64,000 bases of DNA from Streptomyces toxytricini (GTDB lineage: Bacteria > Actinomycetota > Actinomycetes > Streptomycetales > Streptomycetaceae): NCBI RefSeq assembly GCF_014649915.1, contig NZ_BMTY01000016.1:93626-157625 (forward strand), read 5' to 3'. Positions within the stretch are counted from its first letter, which is position 1; each line of letters begins with the position of its first letter. Under the pieces are notes generated by a model. The model saw only the letters and a list, made by a program, of their open reading frames with translations. It ran no database searches and was not told the DNA's origin. Shown piece by piece: positions 8,000-16,291 of this stretch. The position numbers were made by a program, and so were the translations under genes.

Positions 8000-9421
8000 T
8001 CACGGGGCCTTTCGCAGGTGCCGCCACACCGCTTTGGCCGCGTTGTGGCCGGACATGCCGTGGACGCCGGGGCCGGGCGGGGTGGCGGAGGAGCAGAGGA
8101 AGACGGCCGGGTGGGGTGTCGTGTACGGGGACAGCGACAGGCGGGGCCGGAGGAGGAGTTGGAGTCCGGAGGCGGCGCCGCAGGCGATGTCCCCCCCGAC
8201 GTAGTTGGGGTTGCGGGCGGCGAGCTGGGGCGGGCCGGCGGTCGCGCGGGCGAGGACGAGGTCGCGGAAGCCCGGTGCGAAGCGCTCCAGTCGGCGTTCG
8301 ACGGCGTCGGTGAGGTCGCCGTCCCAGCCTGCGGGGACGTGCCCGTACGCCCAGAAGACGTGCTTGCCCTCGGGCGCGCGGCCGGGGTCGACGAGGCTGG
8401 GCTGTGCGGTGATCAGGAACGGGTTGCGGGGGGCGCGGCCGCTGCCGGCGAGTTGCAGGGCGGCGTCGATGTCACGCGTGCGGGGCCCGATCTGGACGGT
8501 GCCGGCGCGCCGCGGTGCTTCGGCGGTCCACGGGACGGGTCCGGACAGCGCGTAGTCGATTTTGAAGACGGAGGCGCCGTAGCGGTAGCCGTCGTAGAAG
8601 CGGCCGAGGCCGGCGATGCGGGCCAGGGCCGTCGGGGAGGTGTCGAAGACGTACGCGCGGGCCGGCGGCAGGTCGTCGAGGCGTTTGACCTCGAACCCGG
8701 TGTGGACGGTCCCGCCCAGGTCGGCCAGGTAGGCGGTGAGGGCGTCCGAGAGGGCTTGGGAGCCGCCGCGCGGCATGGGCCAGCCGACGGTGTGCGCGGC
8801 GAGTGCGAAGACGAGGCCGACGGCGCCGGTGGCGAGGCCGTTCAGCGGGGCGATGACGTGGGCGACGAGCCCGGAGAACAGGGCGCGGGCCCGCTCCTCG
8901 TGGAAGCGGCGCATCAGCCAGGTGGCGGGCGGCAGCCCGGCGAGCCCGAACCGGGCGAGGGTCACGGGGTCGCGGGGCAGGGCGGTCCCGGGGAGGGACA
9001 TGAAGTCGCGGACGAGGGTGTCCCACTTGCCGAGGAACGGCTGGACGAGCCGCCGGTACGCGCCGGCGTCACGGGCCCCGAAGGAGGCCGCGGTCTCGGC
9101 GACGGAGCGGGACAGCACCGCGGCCGTGCCGTCGTCGAAGGGGTGCGCCATCGGCAGCGGCGCGTGCAGCCACTCCAGCCCGTAACGCCCCAGCGGCATC
9201 GCGCCGAACGCCGGGGAGCCGGCGCCCAGCGGGTGGACGGCCGAGCAGGGGTCGTGCCGGAACCCCGGGAGGGTGAGCTCCTCCGTGCGGGCTCCGCCGC
9301 CGACCGTGCCGGCGGCTTCGAAGACGGCCACCGAGTGGCCGCGGCGGGCCAGTTCGACCGCGGCCGTGAGCCCGTTGGGCCCCGCCCCCACCACGACCGC
9401 ATCGAGAATCGACGGCACCAT
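8000..9421 (-). CDS. Phytoene-dehydrogenase-like FAD-dependent oxidoreductase
   Basis: A 473-residue flavoprotein. The N terminus reads ILDAVVVGAGPNGLTAAVELARRGHSVAVFEA, a complete dinucleotide-binding fold with the terminal Glu for ribose, followed by the GG-x-x-R/T motif of amine-oxidase/phytoene desaturase relatives. MPRGGSQALSDAL is typical of the carotenoid desaturase/isomerase group. The C terminus (LCSSATPPGPGVHGMSGHNAAKAVWR) is the second FAD-binding segment. Start 9421 is chosen because the fold begins seven residues later. No phytoene synthase or other carotenoid gene is near, so a carotenoid role is not supported; the substrate is unknown. Confidence 0.85.
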   Translation of the reverse strand: MVPSILDAVVVGAGPNGLTAAVELARRGHSVAVFEAAGTVGGGARTEELTLPGFRHDPCSAVHPLGAGSPAFGAMPLGRYGLEWLHAPLPMAHPFDDGTAAVLSRSVAETAASFGARDAGAYRRLVQPFLGKWDTLVRDFMSLPGTALPRDPVTLARFGLAGLPPATWLMRRFHEERARALFSGLVAHVIAPLNGLATGAVGLVFALAAHTVGWPMPRGGSQALSDALTAYLADLGGTVHTGFEVKRLDDLPPARAYVFDTSPTALARIAGLGRFYDGYRYGASVFKIDYALSGPVPWTAEAPRRAGTVQIGPRTRDIDAALQLAGSGRAPRNPFLITAQPSLVDPGRAPEGKHVFWAYGHVPAGWDGDLTDAVERRLERFAPGFRDLVLARATAGPPQLAARNPNYVGGDIACGAASGLQLLLRPRLSLSPYTTPHPAVFLCSSATPPGPGVHGMSGHNAAKAVWRHLRKAP

Positions 9422-9488
9422 GTGACCCTTTCGTCCGGCGGCGGCTGCGCCCCCAGGATATTCCGACACCCTGTGCGCCCCTGGCGTC

Positions 9489-10313
9489 TCACACCTCGCG
9501 CAGCAGGTCCCGGACGCGGACGGCGGTGGCCTCGTCCCGGCCGACGGCGAACGGCAGCTCGTTGTCCCGGTCGACCCGGAAGGGGACCCCGGCGACGGTG
9601 CACTGGGCGCCGCCGGCCTCGTCGACGAGGAGCAGCCCGGCGGCGTGGTCCCAGGCGGAGGGCCAGGTGAAGGCGAGCGCGTCGACCTCGCCGCGGGCCA
9701 CCTTCAGGTACTCGAGGCCGGCCGAGCCGCAGGGCCGGGCGGCGACGCCGGGCACGTCGAGGCGGGAGAGGATCCGCTTGTCCCGGTCGGTGGTGTACAG
9801 CGGGTGGGCGACGGCGACCCGCAGGTCGGTGCCGGGTTCGGGGGACCCGCAGGAGAGGCGTTCACCGCCGAGGTGTGCGCCCTGCCCGCGGACGGCGGTG
9901 GCCATCTCGTCGAGTGCGGGGGCGAACGTCCAGGAGGCGAGGATCTCGCCGCGGTGGGCGAGGGCGACGAGGGTGCAGAAGGCGGGGTCGCCGGAGACGA
10001 ACTGGCGGGTGCCGTCGACGGGGTCGACGATCCAGACGGGGGCGTCGCCGCGCAGTGCCCCGTACACGGTCGGGTCGGCGTGGACGGCTTCCTCGCCGAC
10101 GACGGCCGAGCCGGGCAGGAGGCGGGTGAGGGAGGCGGTCAGGTGCTCCTCGGCCTTGCGGTCGGCGACGGTGACGAGGTCGTGCGGCCCGCTCTTCTCG
10201 TCGACCTCGTGGTCGGCGAGCTGCCGGAACCTCGGCATGATCTCGGCGGCGGCCGCCTTGCGGACGGCTTCCTCGACGGCGGACAGGTCTCGGGCCAGGA
10301 ACTGTTCGATCAT
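9489..10313 (-). CDS. Inositol-monophosphatase-family phosphatase (HisN/CysQ-like)
   Basis: A 274-residue metal-dependent phosphatase. VGEEAV gives the first metal-binding Glu, WIVDPVDGTRQFVSGDP is the DPxDGT signature, and AFTWPSAWDHAAGLLLVDEAGG is the second signature with the WDHAAG Asp. Family members act on inositol phosphate, histidinol phosphate, fructose-1,6-bisphosphate or PAP. Motifs alone do not separate these, although histidinol-phosphate phosphatase is a common actinobacterial assignment. The start at 10313 precedes MIEQFLARDL; extending upstream gives only low-complexity sequence. A divergent gene starts 92 bases away. Confidence 0.85.
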   Translation of the reverse strand: MIEQFLARDLSAVEEAVRKAAAAEIMPRFRQLADHEVDEKSGPHDLVTVADRKAEEHLTASLTRLLPGSAVVGEEAVHADPTVYGALRGDAPVWIVDPVDGTRQFVSGDPAFCTLVALAHRGEILASWTFAPALDEMATAVRGQGAHLGGERLSCGSPEPGTDLRVAVAHPLYTTDRDKRILSRLDVPGVAARPCGSAGLEYLKVARGEVDALAFTWPSAWDHAAGLLLVDEAGGAQCTVAGVPFRVDRDNELPFAVGRDEATAVRVRDLLREV

Positions 10314-10405
10314 GTCTCCATCACACCACGCCGGGCCGTCGAACCCCACCGGGAATCGGACGCGAGAGTCGGTGTACGTGCCCCGGTGGGGCCGGGCAGG
10401 ATGGG

Positions 10406-10882
10406 GTGGTGATCGTGTTCCGCTGTGCGGGGTGCCGGGCCGTGCTGAGCGCCCCGGTGCGCGAGGTCCCGCTGCCGCCCCTGGACGGGGCGCCGCTGCC
10501 GTACGAGCTCCCCGACGGCGGGGAGTGCCCGCCTCGGCTGGCGCCGGGCACCTTCGCCCACGACCCCGACCCGTACCACCTGTCGTGGACGCACCCGCCC
10601 GCCGGCGCGCCGGCCGCGCAGCCGGGGGCACCGTACGCGGTGCTGGGCCGGGGGGACGTCCGCGGGGTGGCGGAGGTGCCGCGGCGCCGGCAGGGCTGCT
10701 GCGGGCCGAGCGGCTCGCAGGGCCCGAACCTGGCGTGCGCGGGGTGCGGGCGGGAGGTCGCGGTGGAAACCGCCGACTGCGGCACCCCGCAGCAGGTGGC
10801 GTTCACCCCGGACGCCGTGGTCCTGGACCCCGTCATCCCGGACGCCGTCGTCCCGGCGGTGAATCCGGTGCCGCCGGGATGA
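10406..10882 (+). CDS. Conserved-looking small protein with two CxxC pairs
   Basis: A 158-residue protein starting at a GTG. A CAGGAT -10-like element at 10398-10403 directly precedes it, so the mRNA may be leaderless. FRCAGCRAVL (Cys7, Cys10) and LACAGCGREV (about residues 111-117) give two CxxC pairs, plus CCG and DCG in the second half, suggesting a zinc ribbon. The C-terminal 30 residues are Pro/Val-rich. I do not recognise a named family. It is divergent from the phosphatase gene and convergent with the anchored protein at 10893. Confidence 0.65.
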   Translation: MVIVFRCAGCRAVLSAPVREVPLPPLDGAPLPYELPDGGECPPRLAPGTFAHDPDPYHLSWTHPPAGAPAAQPGAPYAVLGRGDVRGVAEVPRRRQGCCGPSGSQGPNLACAGCGREVAVETADCGTPQQVAFTPDAVVLDPVIPDAVVPAVNPVPPG

Positions 10883-10892
10883 CGCAGCGGGG

Positions 10893-11891
10893 TCACTTGT
10901 CCAGGGCGCGCGCCGCCTCGTGCTCGGCGGCGGTCGAGGAGTTCTCGGCCGCCGACCGCATGCCCTGCAACGCCGCCTCTGCCAGTCCGCGTTCCGTGCC
11001 CCAGATGCGGATCATCTCCACGGGCTGGGCGCGGACGCGGTCCGCCCGCGCGTCCGGGGCGGCGTCCCGGAGGCCGTTCGTCCACGCCGACATGATGCGG
11101 GCGGCGCCTGCGTCCCCGGGGGGAGCTCCTGCGGGGGACGCCAGGAGCCCTTCGGCGGCCTGCGTCCGCCAGGTGCGGGACTTTTCACCGTCCAGTCGTC
11201 CGGCCGCCGCGGCCGCGACGCCGTTCAGGGCGCCGAGGGCCCGTGCGCTGCGCGCGGCGGGGGCGTCGACGGCGTCTCCGGAAGCGCCGGCCGGGACCGA
11301 CGCGAGGTCCTGCGCGGCGTGCCGGGCGGCGGACTGCCGGATGCCGGCGTAGGCCTCGGGCTCCTCCGCGACTGCCACGAGGACGTTCAGCAGGTGGAGG
11401 TATTCGACAGCCATGTGCACGCCTCGGGCGTCCTGCCAGGGCGGGGCATCGGCCCCGGCCTTGGCGGTGTACTCGGGATCCAGGGAGTGCAGTCGGGCGT
11501 AGACGTCGGCGCCGTAGTCCGCCAGGGCCGACGCCAGCGGGCGCCGCAGCTCCGGGTCGAGTCGGACGCGGTGCCCCTTCGCCGGGGCGAGGGCGTAGAG
11601 GACCGTCTTCATCGCCTGGGCCTGGGCCACGGTGTGCCGGCCCCGCTCGTCCCCCTTGGTCGCCGCGGTGATCGCGTCGCCGAGTTCGGCACAGGTGGCG
11701 GGCCGGTCCGCGCCGGCCGCCGTCACCGCATCGAGCGCCCGCTCGTTCTGCAGCAGTCCGTTGCAGCGTTCACCGGACTCCCGGCCGAACACGAGCCAGC
11801 CGCCGATCCCGCCGGCGATCGCCAGGCAGAGGGCCAACAGCACGGCGACCCGGGGGCGGAGTGATCGGCGTGCTGACATCGTTTCGGGCAT
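10893..11891 (-). CDS. Membrane-anchored protein resembling the C-terminal half of its neighbour
   Basis: A 332-residue protein with a basic N terminus (SARRSLRPR) and one hydrophobic segment, about residues 14-36 (VAVLLALCLAIAGGIGGWLVF), giving a type II anchor with the rest outside. The outer part follows the order of the 779-residue protein upstream: PLA-x-x-LA-x-Y-x-AD, then LDPEY, a HM-plus-helix segment, EPEAYA, and a P-x-GA-x-GD segment. In the larger protein these read PLARSLASYSAD, LDGRY, DDPEAYA and PQGATGD. An immunity or partner protein derived from the larger one is a reasonable inference. The gene starts 27 bases after the stop of the larger gene, so they are one operon. Confidence 0.7.
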   Translation of the reverse strand: MPETMSARRSLRPRVAVLLALCLAIAGGIGGWLVFGRESGERCNGLLQNERALDAVTAAGADRPATCAELGDAITAATKGDERGRHTVAQAQAMKTVLYALAPAKGHRVRLDPELRRPLASALADYGADVYARLHSLDPEYTAKAGADAPPWQDARGVHMAVEYLHLLNVLVAVAEEPEAYAGIRQSAARHAAQDLASVPAGASGDAVDAPAARSARALGALNGVAAAAAGRLDGEKSRTWRTQAAEGLLASPAGAPPGDAGAARIMSAWTNGLRDAAPDARADRVRAQPVEMIRIWGTERGLAEAALQGMRSAAENSSTAAEHEAARALDK

Positions 11892-11918
11892 GGTGTTCCT
11901 CGCTCGGGCCGCGATGGC

Positions 11919-14258
11919 TCAGTTGGTCGTGTCGGTCAGGTACTTCTGAGCGGTGTTGACGCCGCGGTCGTGGCCGTTGAGGATCTGGCTGCTCAGCGAC
12001 TGCACCGTCTGGCCGCTGAGGTCCGGGCGGTCCTTGGCCCAGTCCTCGACCATGATGGGGACCTGGTTGTTGACGGTGAGGTACTTGTCCGCGATCTTCG
12101 CGTTGGCCTCGGTGTCCGCTTCGGCCTTCATCTCGTTGCCCCACTGCCAGGCCCAGGTGTCCACGCCTCGCTGGAGCGAGTCGCCGAAGGCGACGGAGAC
12201 CCCGCCGGCCGTCGTGAAGTAGAGCGGTGTCACCGCGCCGCCGATGACGTGGTAGGCGACCTTCGCCTTCCAGTCGGCTTCGCTGTACTTGCCCATGCGG
12301 TCGTCGTTGACGACGTCTTCCATGACCGAGCTGTACACGCCGAGGACGGTCCCGGACTTGTCCAGGGGGTTGCGCAGGTTGTCGCCCGTCGCGCCCTGGG
12401 GAATGCCCTCCATGACGAGGTTGGAGTAGCGGGACTCCGCCTTGTAGAGGGTGGCGTATGCCTCCGGGTCGTCCGAGAGTCCCCGGATGAACTGGACGAG
12501 GTCCTTCTGCGAGGCGGACATGTGGGTGGTTCCGCCCTCGGTGAAGTGGCCGTCGCCCGAGGCCCGGATGTACCTGCCGTCCAGTCCGGCCAGGATTTCG
12601 TGCGTGTCCGCGGAGTACGAGGCCAGGGAGCGGGCCAGCGGCTCGCGCAGGTTCTCGTGGACCTTCTGGTCCGGGCCGAGCGTGCCGATGACGTCGTGCA
12701 TGATCCGGGACTGCGCCTCGGTGTGCGGTGTCTGCGGCCAGGGGTCCTGGCCGGGCCCCAGGGGCGTGTGGCCGGTGGTCGCCGCCTCCAGGGCGAGGCC
12801 GAGGCCGTTGCGGACGTCGCCGTCGGAGGTGTCCTTGCCGGTCGTCTCGATGTTGCCCCGCCAGTCCATCGTGTTGCCGAAGTCCCAGTCGCGGTCCTTC
12901 AGCAGGTACTTCAGGCGGTCCTTGTCACCGTCGGCCTTCGGGTCGAGGTAGCCGGTGGCCGCCTCCGGGTCGCGGCTCATGATGCTGAGGACGCCGTCGA
13001 CCGGGTCGTTCTTGAACCAGCCGTCCTTCTTGTCGTCGAAGGACCCGTGGAGGTCCCAGATGTCCCTGTCCTTCTTCTCCGCGGCGATCATGTCGTCCGT
13101 CAGGTCGCCGAGGAACTGCGGCGAGTACCCGCTGCCCTGCTGCATGAGTGTGGCAAGGGCCTGGTAGCCGCGCACATCCTGGCCGTGCCCGGTGCCGACG
13201 GCGATCTTGTCGCCGACGACGTCCAGCTCGTACTTCTCGACGCCGGCCTTCCTCAGGTCGCCCATGAAGTCGTTGTAGAACTTCGCGTCCGATCCCTTGG
13301 ACCATTCGGTGAAGGCGTCCTGGTAGGCCTTCGTCCCGTACACCAGCTTCTTGCCGTCCGAACCCTTGAACTCGGGTACCGCCGTGGCTCCCGCCAGGGT
13401 GCCGGCGAGCCCCTTGTTCAGGTCGCGGTACAGGCCGCGCTGGGACTCGTCGCCGCCGTGCGCCCGGTTGTTCAGGGTGTTGGCCAGCCTGATGGTGCCG
13501 CCGGCGCCCATGCCGCCGACGAAGGTCTGGCTGAACGCCTTGTTGTCCGCATTGTCCCGGAAGGAGCGGCCCAGTTCCGCGACCTCCGCAGCGGAGACCT
13601 TCTCCCCTCCGTTGAGACGGGTGGCGATGTCCTTGGCGTGCTCGGCCTCGTAGAGCTCGATGTCGCCCTTGGCTCCGGCGTTGAAGCCGTTGAGCTGGTC
13701 GTCGCCCTTGCCGCCGACGTCCTTGTTGCTGTCGAGGACGACGGCATCGAGGGCGATCTTGACGCCTTCGTCGGCGTCGGAGACGGCCTTCACACGGTCG
13801 TCGATGTGCTTCTGCCACTTGGTCACGGCTTCGCTGACCGTCCGCTGGCCGTCCGGGTCGTTCCGATAGGCGCGCCGCTCGGAATCCGTGAGCCGGGCGT
13901 AGTCGAAGGAGACCCGTCCCTCTTCCGAGACGCTCATACCGGCCTCGACGGCCTCCGCCCGCGCGGATTCGAGCTTCTTCTTCAAGTCCACGAACTGGGT
14001 GTGGGCGTCGCGCAGGAGGGACCCGACGGCCTTTGCCTGGATCTGCGCGGCGCCGTACTCGTAGCGCGTGCCCGCGAAGTTGGTCTGGGCCACGCCTGCG
14101 CTGACGCCGACCCAGTTGGGTCCCATGGTGACCTTCTGGACGGTGTCCTTGTAGCGGTCCTCCACCTTCTTGATCTCTCCGGCCATCGACTCCCACTTGC
14201 CTGCGGCCGTCGTCAGTGCCGAGAAGTCCGTGGTCATGATCTCTGCGTACGTCAGCAT
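11919..14258 (-). CDS. Large WXG100-like polypeptide, candidate type VII secretion substrate or toxin
   Basis: A 779-residue, non-lipidated, charged protein. The first 100 residues are helical and WXG-like (LTTAAGKWESMAGEIKKVEDRYKDTV, then PNWVGVSAGVAQ), ending with a coiled-coil-like LKKKLESARAEAVEAG stretch. The middle (about 200-480) is Gly/Asp/Lys-rich and I recognise no catalytic site. The C-terminal 280 residues contain the block shared with the anchored protein downstream. TPLYFTTAGGVSVAFGDSLQRGVDTWAW near residue 700 is amphipathic or hydrophobic and could be membrane-active. Large Streptomyces proteins of this kind are usually annotated only by DUF. It lies between a small WXG-like gene and the anchored protein. 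ATG 14258 or ATG 14237 could be the start. Confidence 0.75.
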   Translation of the reverse strand: MLTYAEIMTTDFSALTTAAGKWESMAGEIKKVEDRYKDTVQKVTMGPNWVGVSAGVAQTNFAGTRYEYGAAQIQAKAVGSLLRDAHTQFVDLKKKLESARAEAVEAGMSVSEEGRVSFDYARLTDSERRAYRNDPDGQRTVSEAVTKWQKHIDDRVKAVSDADEGVKIALDAVVLDSNKDVGGKGDDQLNGFNAGAKGDIELYEAEHAKDIATRLNGGEKVSAAEVAELGRSFRDNADNKAFSQTFVGGMGAGGTIRLANTLNNRAHGGDESQRGLYRDLNKGLAGTLAGATAVPEFKGSDGKKLVYGTKAYQDAFTEWSKGSDAKFYNDFMGDLRKAGVEKYELDVVGDKIAVGTGHGQDVRGYQALATLMQQGSGYSPQFLGDLTDDMIAAEKKDRDIWDLHGSFDDKKDGWFKNDPVDGVLSIMSRDPEAATGYLDPKADGDKDRLKYLLKDRDWDFGNTMDWRGNIETTGKDTSDGDVRNGLGLALEAATTGHTPLGPGQDPWPQTPHTEAQSRIMHDVIGTLGPDQKVHENLREPLARSLASYSADTHEILAGLDGRYIRASGDGHFTEGGTTHMSASQKDLVQFIRGLSDDPEAYATLYKAESRYSNLVMEGIPQGATGDNLRNPLDKSGTVLGVYSSVMEDVVNDDRMGKYSEADWKAKVAYHVIGGAVTPLYFTTAGGVSVAFGDSLQRGVDTWAWQWGNEMKAEADTEANAKIADKYLTVNNQVPIMVEDWAKDRPDLSGQTVQSLSSQILNGHDRGVNTAQKYLTDTTN

Positions 14259-14303
14259 GTCGCCGTCCCCCGTGTGATGCGTCGGATCGTCATGGTGCCG
14301 CGC

Positions 14304-14741
14304 CTATATGCCGCCGAGCCGCGACTTCGAGATCGGCGCGAACTGCCCGCGGATGCCCAGGTCGTTCTGGGTGAAGAGCCCGGTTGCGCCGCGCAGGGCG
14401 TTCTTCTCGTGCGACAGCCGGCCCATGAGCGTCTTCACCTGCTGGTCCCAGGTCGACTGGACCTTCTTCAGACCGGTCGCCGTCTGCCAGCCGTCGAACG
14501 TCTTGACCGCGGTTTCGGACGCCTCGTCGGCCCAGTCCGTCGCCTTCTTCGTGTTCGGCTCCAGCTCGGTCTCGATCGTGTTGGCCGCGGCCTTCTTCTC
14601 CGCCGGCGTCGAGCCGAAGTCCGCGGGCCCGCCGCCCGGCGTGGGTCCCGAGCGCTCCGGGGCGACCTGGTTCAACCGCATGCCCGTCTGCCGGTCGGAG
14701 GCCTGCCCGCGCAGCGCCTCCCATTCACTGTCGAAGCCCAT
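14304..14741 (-). CDS. WXG100-like small helical protein
   Basis: A 145-residue protein, all helix and charge, without signal peptide or membrane segment. FDGWQTATGLKKVQSTWDQQVKTLMGRLSHEKNALRG is the strongest segment; it resembles the second helix of ESX/WXG100 proteins but lacks a canonical Trp-x-Gly turn (there is GWQ). The Pro/Gly-rich stretch about residues 30-48 links two helical parts. It ends 45 bases before the start of the 779-residue protein, so it is probably its co-secreted or chaperone partner. GGGGGAAA lies just before the ATG on the minus strand. Confidence 0.7.
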   Translation of the reverse strand: MGFDSEWEALRGQASDRQTGMRLNQVAPERSGPTPGGGPADFGSTPAEKKAAANTIETELEPNTKKATDWADEASETAVKTFDGWQTATGLKKVQSTWDQQVKTLMGRLSHEKNALRGATGLFTQNDLGIRGQFAPISKSRLGGI

Positions 14742-14756
14742 GTTGATTTCCCCCGT

Positions 14757-15038
14757 TCAGTGGCCCGCCACGGACCACACCTGCCGTAACCGGCGCGTCG
14801 GAACGCCCGCGCGGTTCAGCCCGTCTCGATCTGCTCCCGGAAAGTCGCCAGGCGAGGAGGTGTTCACGTCCGCGGGCATTGCGATCCAGAACCTCTCCCC
14901 GCGGGGGCCGTGCTGCGTGGTGCCGGACTCCGGGTGGTACGTGTCGCGTGCGAACGGCATCCTCGGCACCCCCGTGTCCGTGATGTGGAGGCTGCTTTCG
15001 CGCCTCAGGCCCCCTGCGCGTGACCGGTAACCGGCCAC
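14757..15038 (-). CDS. Small hypothetical protein heading the WXG operon
   Basis: A 93-residue reading from ATG 15038, with a shorter choice from ATG 14960 (67 residues). The shorter form (FARDTYHPESGTTQHG, RFWIAMPADVNTSS) is less Arg/Pro-rich than random frames, and its stop lies 15 bases before the WXG-like start, as in an operon. No family is recognised. It could be a real first gene, or the region could simply be the leader of the WXG operon. Confidence 0.4.
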   Translation of the reverse strand: MAGYRSRAGGLRRESSLHITDTGVPRMPFARDTYHPESGTTQHGPRGERFWIAMPADVNTSSPGDFPGADRDGLNRAGVPTRRLRQVWSVAGH

Positions 15039-15171
15039 AGAAGTCGATCATACGTGCGGCTTCCGCACCGGAGTGTGACCCAGGTCTCCCTGAGTGGCGG
15101 GATCGAGGTCCGGGGCGTGACGTGCGTCACGCCTCCGAGTTGCTGCCCGGGAGTGGGTCGGAAGGGGTAAG

Positions 15172-15190
15172 TAAGGTTAGCCTTACCTGA
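15172..15190. promoter_or_regulatory. Iron box (DmdR/IdeR operator) upstream of argC
   Basis: TAAGGTTAGCCTTACCTGA. The reverse strand (TCAGGTAAGGCTAACCTTA) agrees with the 19-base actinobacterial iron-box consensus TTAGGTTAGGCTAACCTAA at 16 of 19 positions. It lies 63 bases before the argC ATG. Fe(II)-loaded DmdR/IdeR binding here would repress the arginine-pathway operon when iron is plentiful. Confidence 0.85.
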
Positions 15191-15253
15191 ATTGAAGTGC
15201 GGAGTTGCCCTTCGGCGCGTCCCGCGCACCCCCACACCAGGAGACGGAAGAAC

Positions 15254-16291
15254 ATGACCCTACGGGTCGCGGTGGCCGGAGCCAGCGGCTACGCCGGCGG
15301 AGAGATCCTGCGTCTGCTCACCTCGCATCCCGGGACGGAGATCGGCGCCGTCACCGGCCACAGCAGCGCCGGCCGCCGTCTCGGCGACGTACAGCCCCAG
15401 TTGGCCGGCCCTGCCGACCGGGTGCTGGAGGAGACGTCGGCGCGCACGCTGCGCGGGCACGACGTGGTGTTCCTCGCCCTCCCGCACGGGCAGTCGGCGC
15501 CCCTCGCCCGCGAACTGGATCCGGAGGTCCTGGTCGTGGACTGCGGCGCCGACTTCCGGCTGCGCGATCCGGCCGACTGGAAGCGGTTCTACGGAACGGA
15601 GCACGCCGGAACCTGGCCGTACGGCCTCCCCGAACTACCGGGCGCGCGGCCGGAGTTGAGGGGTGCCTCGCGGATCGCCGTGCCCGGCTGCTATCCGACG
15701 GCGGTCACGCTGGCGCTGTTCCCCGCCTACGCGGCCGGGCTGGTGGAGCCGGAGGCGGTGGTCGTCGCCGCGAGCGGCACCTCGGGGGCGGGACGGGCGC
15801 TCAAGCCGCACCTCCTCGGCGCCGAGGCAATGGGGTCGATGACCCCGTACGGGGTCGGCGGCGGCCATCGGCACACCCCCGAGCTCGTCCAGAACCTGTC
15901 GCGGGTGGCCGGCGAGCGCGTGACGGTCTCCTTCACTCCGACGCTCGCGCCCATGCCCCGCGGCATCCTCGCCACCTGTTCCGCCCGGCTCCGGCCCGGT
16001 GCGGCGGCCGGCGGCGAGCAGGCGGTGCGCGCGGTCTTCGAAGCGGCGTACGCGGACGAGCCGTTCGTGCGGCTGCTGCCGCCCGGCCGGTGGCCGTCCA
16101 CCGGTGCGGTGCTCGGCTCCAACACGGTCCAGGTGCAGGTGGCCGTGGACTCCGACGCGCGCCGCCTGATCTGCGTGAGCGCGATCGACAACCTGACCAA
16201 GGGCACCGCCGGCGGCGCGGTGCAGAGCATGAACGCAGCCCTCGGCCTGCCGGAGTGGCTGGGCCTGCCCACGAATGGAGTCGCTCCGTGA
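15254..16291 (+). CDS. argC: N-acetyl-gamma-glutamyl-phosphate reductase
   Basis: A 345-residue protein of normal ArgC length. It begins with LRVAVAGASGYAGGEILRLL, the NADP-binding fold, and carries the catalytic cysteine in VPGCYPTAV. GTSGAGR and the C-terminal SNTVQVQVAVD and DNLTKGTAGGAVQSMN are ArgC signatures. It reduces N-acetylglutamyl phosphate to the semialdehyde in the ornithine pathway. GGAGACGGAAG precedes the ATG. The stop overlaps the argJ GTG by four bases. An iron box precedes the operon and no arginine-repressor (ArgR) operator is evident. I infer that this is a second, siderophore-dedicated copy. Confidence 0.95.
   Translation: MTLRVAVAGASGYAGGEILRLLTSHPGTEIGAVTGHSSAGRRLGDVQPQLAGPADRVLEETSARTLRGHDVVFLALPHGQSAPLARELDPEVLVVDCGADFRLRDPADWKRFYGTEHAGTWPYGLPELPGARPELRGASRIAVPGCYPTAVTLALFPAYAAGLVEPEAVVVAASGTSGAGRALKPHLLGAEAMGSMTPYGVGGGHRHTPELVQNLSRVAGERVTVSFTPTLAPMPRGILATCSARLRPGAAAGGEQAVRAVFEAAYADEPFVRLLPPGRWPSTGAVLGSNTVQVQVAVDSDARRLICVSAIDNLTKGTAGGAVQSMNAALGLPEWLGLPTNGVAP

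Noticed and set aside
9470..9488. FAD oxidoreductase start at 9469
   Set aside because: The dinucleotide-binding fold begins seven residues after the ATG at 9421. The upstream extension (MSEYPGGAAAAGRKGH) has no support.
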